Positions 1 through 7,255 of a stretch of 35,134 nt of DNA are shown here, piece by piece. The notes beneath the pieces were generated by a model. The model saw only the letters and a list, made by a program, of their open reading frames with translations. It searched no databases and was not told the DNA's origin. A program made the position numbers and the translations under genes. Each line of letters begins with the position of its first letter. Positions within the stretch are counted from its first letter, which is position 1. Origin of the DNA: Chitinivibrionales bacterium (lineage in GTDB: Bacteria > Fibrobacterota > Chitinivibrionia > Chitinivibrionales > WJKA01); contig WJLZ01000008.1 of the NCBI GenBank assembly GCA_014728215.1, positions 1 through 35,134 on the forward strand, given 5' to 3'.

Positions 1-2063
1 CCACTAATGAGTTGGTGCCGATTATCCAGGTTACAGATGAGCCGCAAGGAGTGTCCGGTCCTCCGCAAATGACCGGCTATAGCATGCACGGAAGATATTT
101 TGAAATAAGCGGCAATGTAATGGATGGTAAAACGATTTCCATGGCATTTCCTTTCAACGACAGAAAAGGCTTTGTCCCGGCGAAACGGCTGAAAGTGGAC
201 CACCATACCGGCAATTGGGGAAATGAACTGGTCATAGAAAAAGTCACGCCGGAAGCAATCTATGCTCAGGTCGGCTCGTTCTCTCCCTTTGCAATACTGG
301 AACCCCAAAAGCAATCGGCGGTTGCTTATGTCGACGGCGCCATGGTGTATGAAGGTGAAACAGATGCGGTATCAATTGTGGACTATTCAGTAACCATTTA
401 TAATCCTCTGCAAGGCCAGGCATTTCAGCCAAAGGCTGTTTTGAATTTTACCGACGGCACTTCTTTCGAGGTGCCAATGAGAATAATCGATGGGCAGGAA
501 GCATTACCGGATGATCATGAAAAGCTGATTGTCAGCGGCTCATGGTGGATAAGCGGTGGCAAAACCGTTGAGAATGTGACATTCTACTCTTATGAAAGAC
601 AATATCAGTTTGAAATTAACAAAACTCTCGGCGTCGGCGAGCGGCTTGTAATGGAGGGGTTCTGGATCGATGATACCAGCCCTGAAAAATGGTATTTCGT
701 TAATAATATCGAACCCTATAACAAAGGCATGTCCCCGGCATACCACAATATCATAACCCCCGAAGGGCATGAAGGAAGAATCAATAAAGCGCTCAGCGGC
801 TCGGCTGAACCACGATACTACTATGTCACCGATCACCTGGGCTCGACACGAGCGACTATTGACGATGAAGGCGAAAGAATCGAGCTTACCATGTTTGCCT
901 CGTATGGAAAATATGAAAATCTTGAGCCGCTGCCGGGGAGTGTGGAAGAGGCGAGAGAGAAGTTTACCGGCAAGGAATTTGATGAGGAAGGGGAAGAGAT
1001 AGCGAATGGGGTGAGTGGGATTCAGGCATATTATTTTGGTGCGAGATTTTATGATCCTGAAGTTGGTATTTGGTTAAGCACGGATCCTCAAAATCAATTC
1101 TTCACACCTTACGGTTATGCAACTAATCCTATATTTTACATTGATGAAAATGGTGAATCTTTTACTGCGTTTTTTATAGCAGCATGTATAGGTGGAGTAA
1201 TAGGTGGTGGAGTTAGTGGTGGCGTTTATGCTGCAACAGCGGGTGAAAACTTTACAGCAAAGGGTTTTTGGAGTGCTGTTGGGTTAGGTGCTGTTGGGGG
1301 GGCAATTACAGGTGGTTTTGGTTCATTAGGCTCAACAGCTATAGGGAGTGCATTATATGCATCCTTGGGAAACACTATTAGTTATGGAGCTACATCCCTC
1401 TTTACAGGAAGTGAAATAACGGGTGGAGGTATAATAGCTGCAGGACTGACGGGTTTAGCAGGTGGATTAGCAGGTGCAGGTACAGAAAGATTACTTGGAG
1501 GAGCACTCAATATGCACCCTGTAGCTAATGCATTTTCTGAGATTGGGCTACGGGGTACGAGTGGCTTTTTGATAGATGCAATGGGACAATCTATTGCAAA
1601 TGATGGTAAAGTCGATTGGAAACAATCTGTAATTAGTGGTGGAATTGCCGCAGGTGGGGCAACTGCTAAAGTTCTTGTGCAAGGAGCAATTGCAAATCGA
1701 AAATGGTTCTATGAACAGCTTACCGAAACAGAAAGATCAAGATTAAACACAAAATTGTCAGATTATAGCGGTAAAAATATTGATATTAGTAAAAAATATG
1801 TACCCATAAGATATGGTGGTTTGATGACAAGGCTAAAATTTGGAAGCGGCGCAGCGGGGTATACCGTTCGTGGTGGTTTTATTAAAGATCGTGGCTTAAA
1901 GGTGTATATGAGAAATTTAGGTCAACAAGTAAGGACACGAGGAAATTTGAATACTTTTATCGAAGAATTGTATCATTATTTTGTTGGGCCCGAAGAATAT
2001 CGTTCAGGTAGATTTCCTGGAGGTAGAAATTTCCCAGGAGAAATTTTTGAATACAACTATTAA
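1..2063 (+). CDS. Rhs-family protein, 3' part, with C-terminal polymorphic toxin tip (5' end outside window)
   Basis: The frame is open to the left edge with no stop before the first possible start (TTG at 12), so the gene is cut by the window. Residue numbers here count from that TTG. Residues 1-260 form a stalk without clear YD repeats. The Rhs core follows: YYYVTDHLGSTRA near residue 268, then GIQAYYFGARFYDPEVG at 336-352, ending near DENGE at about 383. After the core, composition turns visibly AT-richer. A glycine/alanine-rich hydrophobic stretch (about 386-535) leads to a roughly 120-residue charged C-terminus containing an EELYHYF segment. This is the standard Rhs layout, in which the core shell is constant and the tip is a variable toxin. 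I do not recognise the toxin domain. The downstream lipoprotein gene starts 10 bases after the stop and is the obvious immunity candidate. Confidence 0.85.
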   Translation, partial: TNELVPIIQVTDEPQGVSGPPQMTGYSMHGRYFEISGNVMDGKTISMAFPFNDRKGFVPAKRLKVDHHTGNWGNELVIEKVTPEAIYAQVGSFSPFAILEPQKQSAVAYVDGAMVYEGETDAVSIVDYSVTIYNPLQGQAFQPKAVLNFTDGTSFEVPMRIIDGQEALPDDHEKLIVSGSWWISGGKTVENVTFYSYERQYQFEINKTLGVGERLVMEGFWIDDTSPEKWYFVNNIEPYNKGMSPAYHNIITPEGHEGRINKALSGSAEPRYYYVTDHLGSTRATIDDEGERIELTMFASYGKYENLEPLPGSVEEAREKFTGKEFDEEGEEIANGVSGIQAYYFGARFYDPEVGIWLSTDPQNQFFTPYGYATNPIFYIDENGESFTAFFIAACIGGVIGGGVSGGVYAATAGENFTAKGFWSAVGLGAVGGAITGGFGSLGSTAIGSALYASLGNTISYGATSLFTGSEITGGGIIAAGLTGLAGGLAGAGTERLLGGALNMHPVANAFSEIGLRGTSGFLIDAMGQSIANDGKVDWKQSVISGGIAAGGATAKVLVQGAIANRKWFYEQLTETERSRLNTKLSDYSGKNIDISKKYVPIRYGGLMTRLKFGSGAAGYTVRGGFIKDRGLKVYMRNLGQQVRTRGNLNTFIEELYHYFVGPEEYRSGRFPGGRNFPGEIFEYNY
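999..1036 (+). repeat. 38-nt identical Rhs core block, copy 1
   Basis: This block lies inside the Rhs core of the first gene (codons IANGVSGIQAYY). It is identical to 3002-3039 in the orphan cassette, and the flanking sequence is similar but not identical. It marks the homology through which the two tips could be exchanged. Confidence 0.85.
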
Positions 2064-2073
2064 AGGAGTAATT

Positions 2074-2559
2074 GTGAAGCTTCTTTTGCTATCTGTAATA
2101 TTATTGTTGTCGAGTACACAATGTGTATACAGAACAATATATTGTAGAGATGATGGAATATTTGCTCAAAAAATTGCAGAAGGTTGTTATACAATAAGTG
2201 TAGGAATGAATGCTCAAAAAATCAAATATAAAAAGAGGAATTTCCCGAATGGATTTGAATGTAATACAATAAAAAATGGAATAAAATTTAAAATGCTTGT
2301 AGATAGCTCATATATAAGAGTGAGTGAAACCGCAAGTGGTTATCAGAACTTAGAAGAATATAAAATCAGCATAATTGATTCAACTATTGCAAAAATTGAT
2401 AGCGTAATTCTTCATAGAACCCAAGGTGTTGGCAAACTATTCTTAAGCCCAATAAATGATGGTAAAACTCAAATTGAATTCATTTCAAAAAACTTAAATG
2501 CGAATCATAAATTGTATCTTAAGGTAGAAAACAATAAAATCTTTATAGTGGAACCGTAA
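2074..2559 (+). CDS. Small lipoprotein, candidate immunity protein to the preceding Rhs tip
   Basis: The GTG start at 2074 is chosen because an AAGGAG ribosome-binding site lies at 2063-2068 and the reading frame then begins with a lipoprotein signal: a Lys, a run of Leu/Val/Ile, and the lipobox-like LSSTQC. The mature part would be about 140 residues with many Lys, Ile and Ser. A longer reading from a TTG at 1981 would overlap the Rhs gene and hide the signal peptide. The gene follows the Rhs stop by 10 bases, as cognate immunity genes do, and shares its AT-rich composition. I recognise no family. An immunity role is inferred from position. A lipid anchor would place protection at the periplasmic face of a membrane, so the toxin may act in the periplasm or on membranes. 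Confidence 0.75.
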   Translation: MKLLLLSVILLLSSTQCVYRTIYCRDDGIFAQKIAEGCYTISVGMNAQKIKYKKRNFPNGFECNTIKNGIKFKMLVDSSYIRVSETASGYQNLEEYKISIIDSTIAKIDSVILHRTQGVGKLFLSPINDGKTQIEFISKNLNANHKLYLKVENNKIFIVEP

Positions 2560-2596
2560 AAAATATAGGCAGTCACCCATAGGTAACCACCTGAAT

Positions 2597-3964
2597 TTGA
2601 AAGCAAGCTATAATCAGAGAGAAGTGAAGAGAGTCGAGAGAGAAGATGGAAGAAGCAGACAAGATAGAGAAGCAGCTGAAAAAACTGAGAAAATGATGTG
2701 TAAAGAATTACGTTACAAACAGGAAAAATACAGGATGACAGGCACGCTTTCGGAATCGATAATAACAACTGTCGGATACACAAGTATCTTTCCCTTTAGC
2801 TGTCTCACTTCCCTTCGGCTCACTCAGGGCGCTGCTTTCGCCGCGAAAAGCGATGTCCCGAGCTTGTCGAGGGGAAAACCTCCCGCAATCCAGGTCCCGC
2901 ACCTCCGGCTGAAAAGACCTTCCGTTCAAAAACCGCTTTTAGGCGATTTTGGGAATGAGCTTTACCACATCAAAAAGGAATTTGATCAGGAGGGAGAAGA
3001 TATAGCGAATGGGGTGAGTGGGATTCAGGCATATTATTTCGGGGCGAGATACTATGATGCTGAAATAGGTTTATGGTTTTCTTGCGATAAAGCAGGGCAG
3101 TTTATTAATCCCTATGCATACAGTACAAATCCCATATTAATGGTTGATAAAGACGGGAATTTCTTTTGGTTGATTCCTGCAGTTGGTTTTACAGTAGGCT
3201 ATATCAGGCATGGTGTAACGAATGATCAGTGGGGTTGGCAAGCTGTTAAGTCGGGATTATGGACGGGTGCTGCTTTCACATCGGCAGTTTATGCACCAGG
3301 AATAACAGCAGGTGCTCTTGCATTAAACCAGGGAGTTGCTAATGTAGCACAGAATAAAGCACAAGGCTTTTTCCCAAATGTTGGTCAATTTTTCATGGGA
3401 GCAGCGGAGGGTGGACTTGATTTTGTAAATATTGCAACTTTGGGATTTGCGAATAGACAAATTTCTCACGTATCTGGTACAATAAGAGGGCATGCCTACA
3501 ATAGCGCACAAGGAATAACAGGTGATGAAGCTAAACTGAATATTAAAGAAGCGAGGGTTATGAATAGAACCTTTGGAAACTATTTGGGGCAGGGCTCAAT
3601 TGTTAAGGCTGCTTCAGATTATGTTTGGGCTTTAGAGGGTGGCAACTACTCAATTGGGTGGGATGAAAGATACAAATATGCAAGAGCAAAAAGGTATTAT
3701 GCTGAGGGGGGATATTCGAGTACCAACAGCAGATATCAAAACTATCGCAAGGCGAAAGATATTCATCCAAGCAGGATAGAGATGAGATCCAAAAATCAGG
3801 GCAAGTGGAATCCCCAGTTTGTTCACGGGCTGGGAGGAACACTTTTTGCCCATAAAGTTTGGCATGATGGTTTTGAGACATATGGGGAACCGTACGAGTC
3901 CTTTAATCTACAGGATTATTCCGATGATAGGGGCTTAGTGCAATGGTATAACAACTATTGGTAA
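2597..3964 (+). CDS. Orphan Rhs C-terminal cassette (core remnant plus toxin tip), probably silent
   Basis: Only the part from about 2971 onward resembles a protein. It re-enters the Rhs core at KKEFDQEGEDIANG, continues with QAYYFGARYYDAEIGLW, and then has a new tip of about 285 residues ending in WYNNYW. The frame stays open upstream to a TTG at 2597, but that part translates a purine-rich repeat and apparently non-coding DNA, with no ribosome-binding site, so the 5' end is not a real gene start. The tip differs completely from that of the first Rhs gene. It has a hydrophobic segment after the core and an aromatic, basic C-terminus (HGLGGTLFAHKVWHDGF near the end) that I do not recognise. 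Orphan rhs tips of this kind are known to be reservoirs that can recombine into the main gene through the core. A lipoprotein gene follows, as in the first cassette. Confidence 0.75.
   Translation: MKASYNQREVKRVEREDGRSRQDREAAEKTEKMMCKELRYKQEKYRMTGTLSESIITTVGYTSIFPFSCLTSLRLTQGAAFAAKSDVPSLSRGKPPAIQVPHLRLKRPSVQKPLLGDFGNELYHIKKEFDQEGEDIANGVSGIQAYYFGARYYDAEIGLWFSCDKAGQFINPYAYSTNPILMVDKDGNFFWLIPAVGFTVGYIRHGVTNDQWGWQAVKSGLWTGAAFTSAVYAPGITAGALALNQGVANVAQNKAQGFFPNVGQFFMGAAEGGLDFVNIATLGFANRQISHVSGTIRGHAYNSAQGITGDEAKLNIKEARVMNRTFGNYLGQGSIVKAASDYVWALEGGNYSIGWDERYKYARAKRYYAEGGYSSTNSRYQNYRKAKDIHPSRIEMRSKNQGKWNPQFVHGLGGTLFAHKVWHDGFETYGEPYESFNLQDYSDDRGLVQWYNNYW
2616..2648 (+). repeat. 33-nt purine-rich direct repeat, copy 1
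   Basis: This 33-nt stretch (AGAGAGAAGTGAAGAGAGTC and following, ending GAAGATG) is identical to 4645-4677. It lies 57 bases after the first lipoprotein gene and just upstream of the orphan cassette. After the repeat the two copies diverge, though both remain purine-rich. Confidence 0.85.
3002..3039 (+). repeat. 38-nt identical Rhs core block, copy 2
   Basis: Same block as 999-1036, in the same reading frame, at the start of the orphan cassette. Similarity begins about 30 bases upstream at the EFD codons and fades within about 80 bases downstream. Confidence 0.85.
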
Positions 3965-3976
3965 ACTGGAGAGAGC

Positions 3977-4531
3977 ATGAAGAAACGACTTTTGATGATT
4001 TTTTGCCTATTGGGCTGTTGTTCTAATCCGAACTACATAAATTATCCTTTTACGTTCCAATTCAGGTCGGACGTAGAGGGAGTGGGTTTGTCCCAATTGC
4101 AAATAGCAATTAATGCTGAGCAGTTAAGCAGTCCATTAATAATTGATTCAACAGATTTTTTTACTTGCCCAGAGGAAAATGACACTTGTGATCGCAGAGA
4201 TTATTATGAAGAAATTCAAGGCTACACCCAAAAGGTACCAATGACCTCTCATGCTTCTTATAAATATGTGATAACCGAAGCGGACGGCTCCGCAACAATG
4301 CATATTTCGTTGGTGGATTCTACTGATACACTGTTAAGTGAAACCATTTGGGCAGATCCAATTAAGAAATATACATTTTTCTTAATATACCTTGGATACA
4401 AGTATGCAGAAGATGTAAATGCAATTGCTGAATTTAATACTTGCTTTGATGGTGATCTTGCACATTATGCTTTTGAAATAAACGGAACAGTAAGTAATAA
4501 TGATTCACTATATATAGTTTGGATTGAATGA
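3977..4531 (+). CDS. Small lipoprotein, candidate immunity protein for the orphan Rhs tip
   Basis: The ATG at 3977 lies 12 bases after the orphan cassette stop and follows a GGAGAG ribosome-binding site. The 184-residue product begins MKKRLLMIFCLLGCCSN, a lipoprotein signal with lipobox LLGC. The mature protein is rich in Asp, Thr, Ser and Tyr and looks like a small beta-rich domain. I recognise no family and see no similarity to the other lipoprotein in this locus beyond the signal. Its position directly behind a toxin tip suggests an immunity role, which is an inference. It may keep its own expression even though the toxin cassette has no start, as is seen in other orphan toxin/immunity cassettes. 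Confidence 0.75.
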   Translation: MKKRLLMIFCLLGCCSNPNYINYPFTFQFRSDVEGVGLSQLQIAINAEQLSSPLIIDSTDFFTCPEENDTCDRRDYYEEIQGYTQKVPMTSHASYKYVITEADGSATMHISLVDSTDTLLSETIWADPIKKYTFFLIYLGYKYAEDVNAIAEFNTCFDGDLAHYAFEINGTVSNNDSLYIVWIE

Positions 4532-4644
4532 AAACATAAAATGTCTGGTATAGATTCAAATGGAAGACATGTTGTATTTGTATCTATAATATGTAAAAGG
4601 ATTTATATCACCCCCCTCACAAAATCTCATTCCCCCAACACTGG

Positions 4645-4677
4645 GAGAGAGAAGTGAAGAGAGTCGAGAGAGAAGAT
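4645..4677 (+). repeat. 33-nt purine-rich direct repeat, copy 2
   Basis: Identical to 2616-2648. Here it lies about 113 bases after the second lipoprotein gene and 31 bases before the four-helix-bundle remnant at 4709, followed by short CAAGAG hexamer repeats. It may be the 5' end of a mobile four-helix-bundle element or a cassette boundary. Confidence 0.85.
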
Positions 4678-4708
4678 GAATAACAAGAGCAAGAGCAAGA
4701 GATAGAAG

Positions 4709-4875
4709 ATGGCAGAGAGCATTGCACGAGACAAGAGTTATGCATTTGCGTTGAGGATTGTGAAGTTGTACCAATACCTTATCGAACAGAAAAAGGAATA
4801 TGTCCTTTCAAAGCAGATTGTGAAGAGTTACTTAAAATCCTTGGGAGCACACAGAAAACGTTGCAGGGCAAATAA
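4709..4875 (+). pseudogene. Four-helix-bundle (S23/23S rRNA-intervening-sequence type) protein, internally deleted
   Basis: The first 40 codons from the ATG at 4709 read like the N-terminal helices of the four-helix-bundle family (PF05635/TIGR02436): DKSYAFALRIVKLYQYL, then YVLSKQIVKS. The sequence then jumps, in another frame, to the family's usual C-terminus: ADCEELLKILGSTQKTL, with a stop at 4873-4875. The 15 bases at 4813-4827 read sensibly in both frames, as KQIVK in the first and ADCEE in the second. The middle of the gene, roughly 60 codons given a usual length near 120 residues, therefore appears to have been lost by recombination between short matching sequences. In the original frame translation runs on to 4900 into nonsense. 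The product cannot fold as a complete bundle. Family assignment is by motif recall. Confidence 0.7.
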
Positions 4876-4989
4876 ATTTTCTCTTTTCTCTTTCTTATGA
4901 ACCATCCATAAAGATAGTATTCACAAAATGCCTATAAATGCTAGTTTAATTATGCTGGTTTTATTTCTATGTAGAAGGATAGTTTTGTT

Positions 4990-5778
4990 ATGGTGTATAA
5001 TTTAAAAAATTTCTCTCTAATCATTATTGTTTATGTGCTAAACGCATTCGCATTGCGAACCTCCTCCGAATCAGTTAATCCATTCAACGAATTAATGTCT
5101 CCATCAGGAGGTGTGAATCTATATTCTGGTGATGCCGCCTTTACACACCCGCTATTTACTTTGCAAGGGAGAGGTGGGCTCAATACAAATTTAATTCTGA
5201 AATATTCAAGCAACGTATACCTTAATGTGCGATGTCGTAATGATAAGGCACCTGCCGGTTGGGTTGGATTGGGTTGGCGATTAGATTTTGGATCAATACA
5301 ATGCAATCATAACGGGACGGCTAATTTTCGTGATGATGAATATTACTGGATTTCTCCGGAAGGTGTAAGACAGGAAATAATTTGGGTTGAAGAGTCTGCA
5401 GGGGTATGGTCCTATTATTTAAAAGATAAACCGTATTGGAAGATTGAAAGAAAAGATCTGGACCAGACTCTAGAGGATGCTGAGGGCTGGATATTAACCT
5501 CACCGGATGGGACAAAATACAAATATGGCCAACAAGATTTTTCGAGAGAGACCTATGCAACACGCTACGTTTTCTGCTGGGTTAACACTGGGTATATTGG
5601 ACAAGGGGTGCCATATTCAGATGAGATAGAATTATATGCACACCATTGGGATTTAGCAGAAATTGAGGATGTTTACGCGCGGGTGCCCTGTCCATGTGTG
5701 AAGATTTATTTTTCTTGTGACATTGATAAGAACAAGAAGCGTGTGGCACGTGCCTTTAGGCCGTGCTCTTGCGTGTGA
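4990..5778 (+). pseudogene. Rhs/SpvB-type protein, N-terminal fragment truncated by a mobile element
   Basis: The ATG at 4990 has an AGAAGG sequence 11 bases upstream. The product starts with a signal peptide (LIIIVYVLNAFA) and then carries the N-terminal region typical of SpvB/YD-repeat secreted proteins: SPSGGVNLYSGDAAF, then LQGRGGLNTNLILKYSS and GWVGLGWRLDFG, with YWISPEG and LTSPDGTKYKYG further on. Such proteins usually exceed 1,000 residues, but this one stops after 262. Sense coding fades after DLAEIEDVY (about 5,680), and the last codons translate the REP hairpin at 5743-5765. It looks like the 5' end of an Rhs gene whose remainder was lost when the REP/transposase sequence arrived. 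It is not obviously the missing 5' end of the gene at the left edge. Confidence 0.75.
5743..5765 (+). repeat. REP-like element: GTGG foot plus bulged hairpin
   Basis: A GTGG tetranucleotide (5743-5746) is followed by an imperfect palindrome. CACG (5747-5750) pairs with CGTG (5762-5765), T5751 is bulged, and GCCT (5752-5755) pairs with AGGC (5758-5761) around a TT loop. A GTRG foot next to a bulged hairpin is the hallmark of REP sequences recognised by REP-associated tyrosine transposases, and a remnant of such a transposase begins 28 bases downstream. Confidence 0.65.
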
Positions 5779-5792
5779 CGAAGAAGGAATGT

Positions 5793-6055
5793 GTGACCAC
5801 CTCAGAATCTGAACAGAAATACAAAGCACTCAAGCATTACAACACTGTCGGACACGCCCACGAGCTGACATTTTGCTGCTACCACCGTTACGATTACTTC
5901 AGCGATTCAATCGCGTGTGAAATATTTCTTACCGAGTTGGAAAAATCCCGAAAAGAACATGAATTTGAACTCTGGGCCTATGTTCTGACGCCGAATCATG
6001 TGCATTTGTTAATATGGCCGCGGCAGAACACGTACGATATTTCCCGTATCCTTCT
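5793..6055 (+). pseudogene. REP-associated tyrosine transposase (IS200-like, Y1/HUH), C-terminally truncated
   Basis: The fragment reads HYNTVGHAHELTFCCYHRY, then AYVLTPNHVHLLIWPR, and continues to YDISRILL near 6055. NHVHLL holds the HUH metal-binding motif of the Y1 transposase family (PF01797), and the spacing to the N-terminal strand matches the REP-associated branch. The likely start is GTG 5793, behind AAGAAGGA. The family's catalytic tyrosine lies C-terminal to this point, and the sequence switches there to the reverse complement of an antitoxin gene, so the transposase is dead. The open frame runs on to 6272 as unrelated translation. The REP hairpin just upstream makes this a REPtron remnant. 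Confidence 0.75.
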
Positions 6056-6206
6056 TGAGTTTCATTGTTACCGGCACGGTCTCCTGTTTTTTCAGCGATT
6101 CGGCGATGGTTCCGGGCGACGGCAGGAAATCATCGATTGCGACCGAGTTTTCGAGTTCTTCGGCGATGTCCGCCGGTGCGTTTGCGTAGCTTTTAGTCTT
6201 GCTCAT
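6048..6206 (-). pseudogene. CopG-like antitoxin partner of BrnT, C-terminally truncated
   Basis: On the minus strand the ATG at 6206 opens MSKTKSYANAPADIAEELEN and continues to PVTMKLKKD near 6048. This resembles CopG/ribbon-helix-helix antitoxins that accompany BrnT-type toxins, where the VTMKL strand begins the DNA-binding ribbon-helix-helix. Similarity ends exactly where the transposase remnant ends on the other strand, so the rest of the DNA-binding domain is missing. The start overlaps the end of the toxin frame by 14 bases, as in intact toxin-antitoxin operons. Confidence 0.6.
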
Positions 6207-6465
6207 AGATTTTTCTCCCTTCTCGCCAGTATCCGGCTCCGATTATCCGAACTTTGCTGCCCCGAACAATGAATCTGACCGTCAAAACCCGGTCACCGAC
6301 TTTTCCGAGGCAGTAGTAACGCATCTCGACAGCCGAATGCTTCGTATTGAGACGGATTTTGCGCTTTGGATCGAGAAACGCCTGCATCGCTTCTTCAAAC
6401 GAGAGGCCGTGTTTCTCGATGTTCGCAAGGTTTTTGTCTTCGTCCTATTCAAACTTCGGTAAAAC
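6193..6465 (-). pseudogene. BrnT-family ribonuclease toxin, inactivated by an in-frame stop
   Basis: Read on the minus strand, codons give LPKFE, a TAG at 6447-6445, then DEDKNLANIEKHGLSFEEA, and continue through MRYYCLGKVGDRVLTVRF to GAGYWREGRKIYE. BrnT toxins (PF04365) normally begin with FEWDE, so the TAG most simply reflects TGG (Trp) changed to TAG. No proper start codon remains upstream either, since a stop lies at 6474-6472 with only GTT and GGT codons after it. A shortened 64-codon frame from an ATG at 6387 would lack the conserved N-terminus. The toxin is therefore probably dead, consistent with the broken antitoxin next to it. Confidence 0.7.
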
Positions 6466-6508
6466 ACCTGTTTATACAAGATTTATTATAAATCCATTAA
6501 AAAACTGA

Positions 6509-6537
6509 TTGACTTACTTTTTCCTCTATGAAATAAT
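6509..6537 (+). promoter_or_regulatory. Sigma70-like promoter of the V-type ATPase operon
   Basis: TTGACT at 6509-6514 and AATAAT at 6532-6537, with a 17-base spacer, in AT-rich DNA. The leader to the atpE start at 6632 would be about 88 bases. No competing promoter was seen between the toxin remnants and the operon. Confidence 0.55.
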
Positions 6538-6631
6538 TATATTTCATTGTCTTAGCCGTTAGGGCATTTTGGGGGACAACGGACATTTAATCGTTTAGAT
6601 GCCGAAAAAACTTTGCTTATGAGGTAGTATC

Positions 6632-7246
6632 ATGAATCAAAAAATTTCTGAGTTAACAGACAAGATATACAAGGAAGGCGTTGAGAAGGGCGAAGAGGAA
6701 GCGAAGAAGATCATTGCCGACGCTAAAGAAAAGGCCGACAAAATTATTTCCGATGCAAAACAGGAAGCGGCAAAAATCGTGGTGGATGCCGAAAATCAGG
6801 CCCAGGAATTGCGCCGGAATACCGAATCGGAACTCAAGCTTTCCGGGCAGCAGGCGCTCAGTTCGATCAAGCAGCAGATTCTCGATGTTCTTTCGGATAA
6901 CGTTGTAGATAAACCCATTTCCGAAACCCTCTCATCACCCCAGACAGTCAAAGAATTTCTGAAAATTATCGTGCAGAACTGGAAAGTTGCGGAGCAGGAA
7001 GCTCCTCAGATGGAGCTGCTTTTGCCCGAATCCAAACGTGAAGAAATGGAAAAGGCTTTTAAAGGCGGTTTGATCGACACCATGAAAAAGGGTATGAAAA
7101 TCGATTTTTCCCGCCATATCAAAGGTGGGTTCCAGATCGGTCCCTCGGGAAACACTTTCAAGATCAGCATGACCGACGAAGATTTTGCGGAATTTTTCAA
7201 GGAATATCTCCGACCAAGAACAAAACAGTATCTCTTTGGCGAATAG
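6632..7246 (+). CDS. atpE: V-type ATP synthase subunit E (peripheral stalk)
   Basis: The 204-residue protein begins with a long charged helix rich in Ala, Lys and Glu (EEAKKIIADAKEKADKII, then DAKQEAAKIV), the coiled coil expected of the E subunit that forms the peripheral stalk with its partner. A compact C-terminal domain follows (from about 100). The family is normally about 190-210 residues. It is the first gene of the V-type ATPase operon, and the ATG at 6632 has a GAGG-containing sequence a few bases upstream. E holds the A3B3 head against rotation. No separate G/H stalk gene is present here, as is common in the short bacterial operons of this type. Confidence 0.9.
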   Translation: MNQKISELTDKIYKEGVEKGEEEAKKIIADAKEKADKIISDAKQEAAKIVVDAENQAQELRRNTESELKLSGQQALSSIKQQILDVLSDNVVDKPISETLSSPQTVKEFLKIIVQNWKVAEQEAPQMELLLPESKREEMEKAFKGGLIDTMKKGMKIDFSRHIKGGFQIGPSGNTFKISMTDEDFAEFFKEYLRPRTKQYLFGE

Positions 7247-7255
7247 AACAGTATT

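Noticed and set aside
1981-2073. TTG start for the first lipoprotein gene
   Set aside because: It would overlap the Rhs gene and place a 31-residue leader before an obvious lipoprotein signal, while GTG 2074 has a good ribosome-binding site.
6056-6272. C-terminal extension of the transposase frame
   Set aside because: It is the antisense of the antitoxin and toxin remnants, not transposase sequence.
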